Below, piece after piece: positions 62,977-64,000 of a stretch of DNA of 64,000 nt. Source of the stretch: Bilifractor porci. GTDB lineage: Bacteria; Bacillota; Clostridia; Lachnospirales; Lachnospiraceae. Position 1 is the first letter of the stretch. Each line of letters opens with the position of its first letter. A program made the translations under genes and the position numbers. The notes under the pieces are model-generated. The model saw only the letters and a program-made list of their open reading frames with translations, searched no databases and had not been told where the DNA came from. The stretch lies in NCBI RefSeq assembly GCF_009696005.1, contig NZ_VUMV01000001.1, positions 496,001-560,000 on the forward strand, written 5' to 3'.

Positions 62977-63312
62977 ATGGGGATCAGCAGTGATGTCATC
63001 CGCGGGTGTAACGACACCATCATTCTGTGCCTGCTGCTGGACGGTCCGTCTTACGGATATGAAATATCCAGAAGAATACGGGTGATGACGGAAGATGCCT
63101 ATATCATAAAGGAAACCACCCTGTATTCGGCCTTCACCCGTCTGGAAAAAGCAGGGTGCATCGAATCGTTCCCGGAATTTGCCGAAAACGGCAAGCGGCG
63201 CACTTATTACCGGATCACCGAACCCGGACGCCGCTACTATCGCGAAAAATGTGAGGAATGGAAACTAACGAAAACTGTTGTGGAGAAATTTATTAAGGAG
63301 GAGAATCCATGA
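62977..63312 (+). CDS. PadR-family transcriptional regulator, 111 aa
   Basis: ATG 62977 follows AGAAAGGAGATGCC. CNDTIILCLLLDGPSYGYEI and TLYSAFTRLEKAGCIESFPE are the winged-helix signatures of PadR; RRTYYRITEPGRRYYREK ends the wing, and the short C-terminal helix dimerises. It probably represses its own operon, as the palindromic sites overlap the promoter. The stop overlaps the next ATG (ATGA). Confidence 0.92.
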   Translation: MGISSDVIRGCNDTIILCLLLDGPSYGYEISRRIRVMTEDAYIIKETTLYSAFTRLEKAGCIESFPEFAENGKRRTYYRITEPGRRYYREKCEEWKLTKTVVEKFIKEENP

Positions 63313-64000
63313 ACACCATACGCAGTTATCTGGAATCAATGTTTGCAAAGCTCCCGAACACGCCGGATGTCATCAAGGCAAAATGTGAGCTTGGACAGAT
63401 GATGGAGGACAAATATACCGAGCTGATCAGCGAAGGAAAATCGGAGAATGAAGCCGTCGGGCAGGTGATATCGGAATTCGGAAACCTGGATGAGCTGGGC
63501 GATGTTCTCGGAATCAGCAGCATCCTGAATAGTGAATCCGAAAGATACGCCGCCGGACGCCAGGTAACCTTTCAGGAGGCGCAGAGCTATCTGGATGATA
63601 AAGCACACTATGCCCTGTTCCACGGTCTGGGAACCTTTTTTGCCATCATCTGTTCCTGCGGTGTCATTCTTGCAAGTACACTGGAATACGCCTCACAGAG
63701 AACTATTGTGGCCGGACTGATTTTTCTGTTTGTCTCCATCGCGGCCTGCGTGGCATTCCATACCTACAGCAGTCTGCAGATGAACAAGTGGGACTTTCTG
63801 AAAAAGGAACCCTGCAGTATCGATTACGGCACTGCCGGCATGATCAATGACCTGAGACGAAGCACTCACGATACCTCCATACTGCAGCGGACGATTGCCA
63901 TACTGCTTTTCTGCACCTGCTACATTCCTCTGATCGTCCTGACTATGCTGAATGACCAGGGCGTATCTGCGGGGCTGGGCGTTGACATTCTGCTTTTTAT
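63309..64000 (+). CDS. Permease-prefix-domain membrane protein (runs off the window)
   Basis: Open to the end of the window (about 230 residues). The ATGA overlap with padR shows translational coupling. Residues 1-60 (NTIRSYLESMFAKLPNTPDV, ENEAVGQVISEFGNLDELG) match the permease prefix domain found in proteins encoded with PadR regulators. Membrane helices begin near 100 (LGTFFAIICSCGVILASTLE), then others around 120 and 195. It may be a transporter subunit or a sensor, and PadR probably controls it. Confidence 0.7.
   Translation, partial: MNTIRSYLESMFAKLPNTPDVIKAKCELGQMMEDKYTELISEGKSENEAVGQVISEFGNLDELGDVLGISSILNSESERYAAGRQVTFQEAQSYLDDKAHYALFHGLGTFFAIICSCGVILASTLEYASQRTIVAGLIFLFVSIAACVAFHTYSSLQMNKWDFLKKEPCSIDYGTAGMINDLRRSTHDTSILQRTIAILLFCTCYIPLIVLTMLNDQGVSAGLGVDILLF

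Overview
The window looks like chromosome of a Gram-positive Clostridia bacterium, most likely a Lachnospiraceae member. The support is moderate GC, AGGAGG-type ribosome binding sites, a T-box in front of thrS, a LytTR regulator, a sortase-type giant surface protein, a split purH pathway (AICAR transformylase plus a separate PurO-type IMP cyclohydrolase) and the gene order prmC-prfA near DUF1385, rpmE and rho. Family names come from recognising motifs by eye; no database search was run.

Positions 1 to about 7041 are the right part of an integrative mobile element inserted at the 3' end of a tRNA-Ala(GGC) gene; its left end lies outside the window. It carries, on the minus strand, a HUH rolling-circle initiator and a run of small overlapping genes. 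Next come two tandem divergent units of small membrane peptides and winged-helix/DUF2513-like proteins. A lysogeny-type switch follows (small XRE regulator / paired operators / S24 repressor). The last part is a cargo module (a promoter, a compact structured RNA and a NYN-domain nuclease) and a tyrosine recombinase behind a structured leader. The cargo module is bracketed by a 15-bp repeat of the repressor's own 3' end. It is the best candidate in the window for an undescribed RNA-plus-nuclease system.

Positions 7128 to 22433 are chromosomal: a TetR regulator, ddl-murF (cell wall), an L,D-transpeptidase, an RlmI-like methyltransferase, a small membrane protein, and an 8.5-kb gene for a 2850-residue repeat-rich surface protein with a divergently transcribed LytTR regulator. 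After tRNA-Gly(CCC) there is a decayed stretch (about 23.8 to 25.6 kb) holding a PlsY-like acyltransferase between fragments.

Positions 25.6 to 55 kb are densely packed housekeeping genes, almost all on the minus strand: metA, ligA, a pseudouridine synthase, a secreted SGNH-like protein, thrS with its T-box, an ABC-F ATPase, a nuclease-helicase, an Mrp ATPase, a deoxyinosine glycosylase, two purine enzymes, a prolidase, hflX, a TPR lipoprotein, glmM, a nucleotidyltransferase, prfA-prmC, DUF1385, rpmE and rho.

Positions 55.2 to 64 kb hold a seven-tRNA array (Pro-Gly-Arg-His-Gln-Lys-Leu in transcription order), a hipB-hipA pair, an MscS channel, a PepD dipeptidase with a PqqD-like partner, an OPT transporter, and a PadR regulator that overlaps a permease-prefix protein running off the window.
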